Source: GCA-2709075 sp038146865 (GTDB lineage: Bacteria > Pseudomonadota > Alphaproteobacteria > MPNO01 > UBA2964). From it: a DNA stretch of 64,000 nucleotides. How positions within the stretch are numbered: position 1 is the first letter of the stretch; each line of letters begins with the position of its first letter. The notes beneath the pieces are model-generated. The model saw only the letters and a program-made list of their open reading frames with translations. It ran no database searches and was not told where the DNA came from. This document shows positions 62,015 to 64,000 of this stretch, in pieces. A program made the position numbers and the translations under genes. The DNA lies in NCBI GenBank assembly GCA_038146865.1, contig JAYQSL010000006.1:1-64000 (forward strand). Reading direction: 5' to 3'.

Positions 62015-62875
62015 CTATCTCCGACAAAAGTCAATCGTCGTCCAACCATCTTTATCTAGAATATTTTGAGTTCGAAACCCAACCTGATGCCATGCTGTTG
62101 ATACCTCATGGGTTTGTGAGGATAAAATTCCGGACAGTAAAGCTCTACCCTCGTGCGGCAATCCCGCAGCAGCAGCGGGCGCTAGCGAGATCAACGGACC
62201 AGATAAAATATTAGCTATGCAAAGATCAAAGACCTCATCCTCTGGCCATCCATTTAAGACACGCAATTCTACCTTATCTCTCACTCTATTCTGTTCCATA
62301 TTCTGATAGGCTGTCTCAACGGCGACCGGGTCAATATCGGTAGCAATCACATGAGCCATAGGCCACAGACGACGAACCGCGATAGCTAAAATCCCTGTCC
62401 CACAGCCTAAATCAATCACTCTGTCAGGAATGAATTTTTCCGAAGCCAACTTTTCTAGTGCAAGCAAACAACCCATGGTCGTCGGGTGGTCGCCTGTGCC
62501 AAATGCAAGACCTGCATCCATCTGAATTGTCATGAGATTGCTTGGAATTTGACCGTCAAAGTGAGAGGGATAGACGAAAAATTTCCCGGCTTTGAGTGGT
62601 TTAGTGTTTCGACGATACGTCTCCACCCAATTTGTGTCCGTATCAACTTCAACAGCCAATTCATAATTGCCAAGATCTGAGATTGACTCGAGCACTGCAC
62701 GAATTTCTTCTTGGTCTGGTTCTGCATCAAATTGAAGCAGTAACTCCCAAAGAGGACCGCCTTGATACTCTCTTATTATCACTGCGGATGCACTATCAGA
62801 AAGACCTCCCTCGGCAAGGCTAGCCTCTTCTGGACCTGCGAGAATGACTGACGCAAACCAGGTCTTCGTATTCAA
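62015..62875 (-). CDS. prmA: Ribosomal protein L11 methyltransferase PrmA
   Basis: 286 residues. The SAM-binding motif is VIDLGCGTGILAIAVRRLWP, preceded by the PrmA-specific AFGTGDHPTTMGCLLALE and followed by IATDIDPVAVETAYQN and CIANILSGPLISLAP. Trimethylates ribosomal protein L11. TTG start overlapping the uvrD stop by four bases (TTGA), so it is coupled to the helicase gene. Confidence 0.93.
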   Translation of the reverse strand: MNTKTWFASVILAGPEEASLAEGGLSDSASAVIIREYQGGPLWELLLQFDAEPDQEEIRAVLESISDLGNYELAVEVDTDTNWVETYRRNTKPLKAGKFFVYPSHFDGQIPSNLMTIQMDAGLAFGTGDHPTTMGCLLALEKLASEKFIPDRVIDLGCGTGILAIAVRRLWPMAHVIATDIDPVAVETAYQNMEQNRVRDKVELRVLNGWPEDEVFDLCIANILSGPLISLAPAAAAGLPHEGRALLSGILSSQTHEVSTAWHQVGFRTQNILDKDGWTTIDFCRR

Positions 62876-64000
62876 GCTAGTTCCACGAAGCTATCCATCA
62901 CCTTTTTGGTTCCCGCCTTTTCAAATTCAATTTCAAGCTTACTGCTCTCTGAGGCTATCACTTTACCGTAACCAAACTTTTGATGAAAAACTCGTACCCC
63001 TATTCGTATTTTCTTATCAGATGCACCGCTATCTATTGTTCGAGCGTTACCTTCAATGATTGTTTGATGGCGCCTATTGCGTTGCCACCGATCAAAGCCA
63101 GGCCCTCTCTCTTTACCGTCCCAGTCAACACCCCCTGCAAAAGACTCTGCATAGCCCCCTTGAGAAGGTATGCCTCCATAAACTCCGGTTTCTGCAGAGA
63201 TATCCGTTTGATCCGCTGGTAACTCCTCGATAAAACGAGACGGGATACAACTTTGCCACTGATTATAAATGCGTCGATTTGAAGCAAAAGATACATAAGC
63301 CCTTTGACGAGCTCGGGTGAGGCCAACATAGGCGAGCCGTCTCTCTTCTTCTAATGCAGGTGCTCCCCCTTCATCAATCGAGCGTTGATTTGGAAATGTT
63401 CCCTCCTCCCAACCTGGCAGGAATACGTGATTAAATTCTAGGCCCTTAGCTGCGTGAAGGGTCATCAAACTCACCATGTCCCCTTCATCATTCTCCCCAG
63501 CTTCCATTACCAAGCTCACATGCTCCAAGAACCCTGTTAAAGTATCAAATTCTTCAAGGGCCGAGATTAATTCTTTTAGGTTCTCCAATCGTCCCGGTGC
63601 CTCTGGAGATTTGTCATTTTGCCACATTTCTGTGTAGCCAGATTCATCCAGAATAATTTCTGCCAACTCAATATGATTAAGCTGGTCGATAAGAGACCGC
63701 CATCGGTCAAGATTTGAAAGCAAGCTAGCCAAAGCGCGACGTGTTTGAGGTCGAAGCTCATCCGTTTCAGTAAGCCTTCGCACAGCTTCCACTGCAGGTA
63801 TATCGGTGCTTCGGGAAAGTTGATGGATGGTTTGTAAAGTCGCCGCTCCAATCCCACGTCGGGGCGTGTTGACAATCCGTTCAAACGCGAGGTCATCAGT
63901 TGGGCTGGAAACGAGCCGAAAATAGGCGATCGCATCCCTAATTTCCATTCTCTCGTAAAAACGCGGACCACCAATCACACGGTAGGGAATTCCTGTGGTA
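62872..64000 (-). CDS. uvrD: UvrD/PcrA-type DNA helicase, C-terminal part (5' end beyond window)
   Basis: The last 375 or so residues of a superfamily 1A helicase used in repair; the gene continues past 64000. Motif IV/V-type sequences are seen: YRVIGGPRFYERMEIRDAIAYFRL, ERIVNTPRRGIGAATL, VSLMTLHAAKGLEFNHVFLPGWEEG (motif V), EEERRLAYVGLTRARQRAYV (motif VI). The C-terminal tail RIGVRVFHQKFGYGKVIA resembles the Tudor-like end that binds RNA polymerase in PcrA/UvrD. The N-terminal Walker A is outside the window. Confidence 0.92.
   Translation of the reverse strand, partial: TTGIPYRVIGGPRFYERMEIRDAIAYFRLVSSPTDDLAFERIVNTPRRGIGAATLQTIHQLSRSTDIPAVEAVRRLTETDELRPQTRRALASLLSNLDRWRSLIDQLNHIELAEIILDESGYTEMWQNDKSPEAPGRLENLKELISALEEFDTLTGFLEHVSLVMEAGENDEGDMVSLMTLHAAKGLEFNHVFLPGWEEGTFPNQRSIDEGGAPALEEERRLAYVGLTRARQRAYVSFASNRRIYNQWQSCIPSRFIEELPADQTDISAETGVYGGIPSQGGYAESFAGGVDWDGKERGPGFDRWQRNRRHQTIIEGNARTIDSGASDKKIRIGVRVFHQKFGYGKVIASESSKLEIEFEKAGTKKVMDSFVELA

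Overview
The window reads as chromosomal DNA of an alphaproteobacterium, probably an environmental and perhaps marine one, of moderate GC. The evidence is: a single-enzyme 5-aminolevulinate synthase (C4 haem pathway); a one-cysteine DksA; a DUF3553 protein; a ribbon-helix-helix protein; an FtsZ with a long linker ending in a DIPAFLRR-type tail; and an alphaproteobacterial-type RNase P RNA beside a complete division and cell-wall (dcw) cluster. The finer lineage is not determined; a SAR116- or Rhodospirillales-like lineage is only a guess.

Left edge (1-952): the 5' end of an exported alanine-rich protein built from 45-bp tandem repeats, read leftward from a near-consensus promoter.

Catabolic region (953-22415): a leftward operon for the lower protocatechuate 4,5-cleavage route (LigI-like PDC hydrolase, an HpcH/HpaI aldolase, LigJ-like oxalomesaconate hydratase). 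Divergent from it lies a glutamine-synthetase-like enzyme with both subunits of a Rieske dioxygenase and an HD-domain protein, an arrangement resembling aniline oxygenation systems. Further on are an FAH-family hydrolase, two cytoplasmic paralogues of 4,5-dihydroxyphthalate decarboxylase, MntR with a frameshifted manganese transporter, an amidase, a 3-hydroxybenzoate 6-hydroxylase-like flavoprotein, a cysteine-dioxygenase-type cupin, an AbrB-family membrane protein, a lone CoxL-like molybdenum hydroxylase large subunit and an ornithine cyclodeaminase homologue. No ring-cleavage dioxygenase, Rieske reductase or ferredoxin is visible, so the pathway is incomplete here.

Middle (22499-35024): DksA, DUF3553, a molybdenum cofactor group (mobA frameshifted, a GIY-YIG-like protein, fdhD, moaA), hemA with an overlapping mug-type DNA glycosylase, a RidA/ribbon-helix-helix divergent pair sharing an 11-bp inverted repeat, a GlcD-type oxidase, two transporters, a DUF3750 protein and an AmiD-type amidase.

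Right half (35066-64000): rnpB, then mraZ-rsmH-ftsL-ftsI-murE-murF-mraY-murD-ftsW-murG-murC-murB-ddl-ftsQ-ftsA-ftsZ, many joined by 1-14 base overlaps, followed by lpxC, bamD, recN and ligA, and convergently pepP and a small ORF, prmA and uvrD. Three TGGGN boxes in 10-bp register precede mraZ, as expected for MraZ autoregulation. Three genes (the Mn transporter, mobA and the essential murD) carry single-base frameshifts, so sequence error should be considered before calling them broken.
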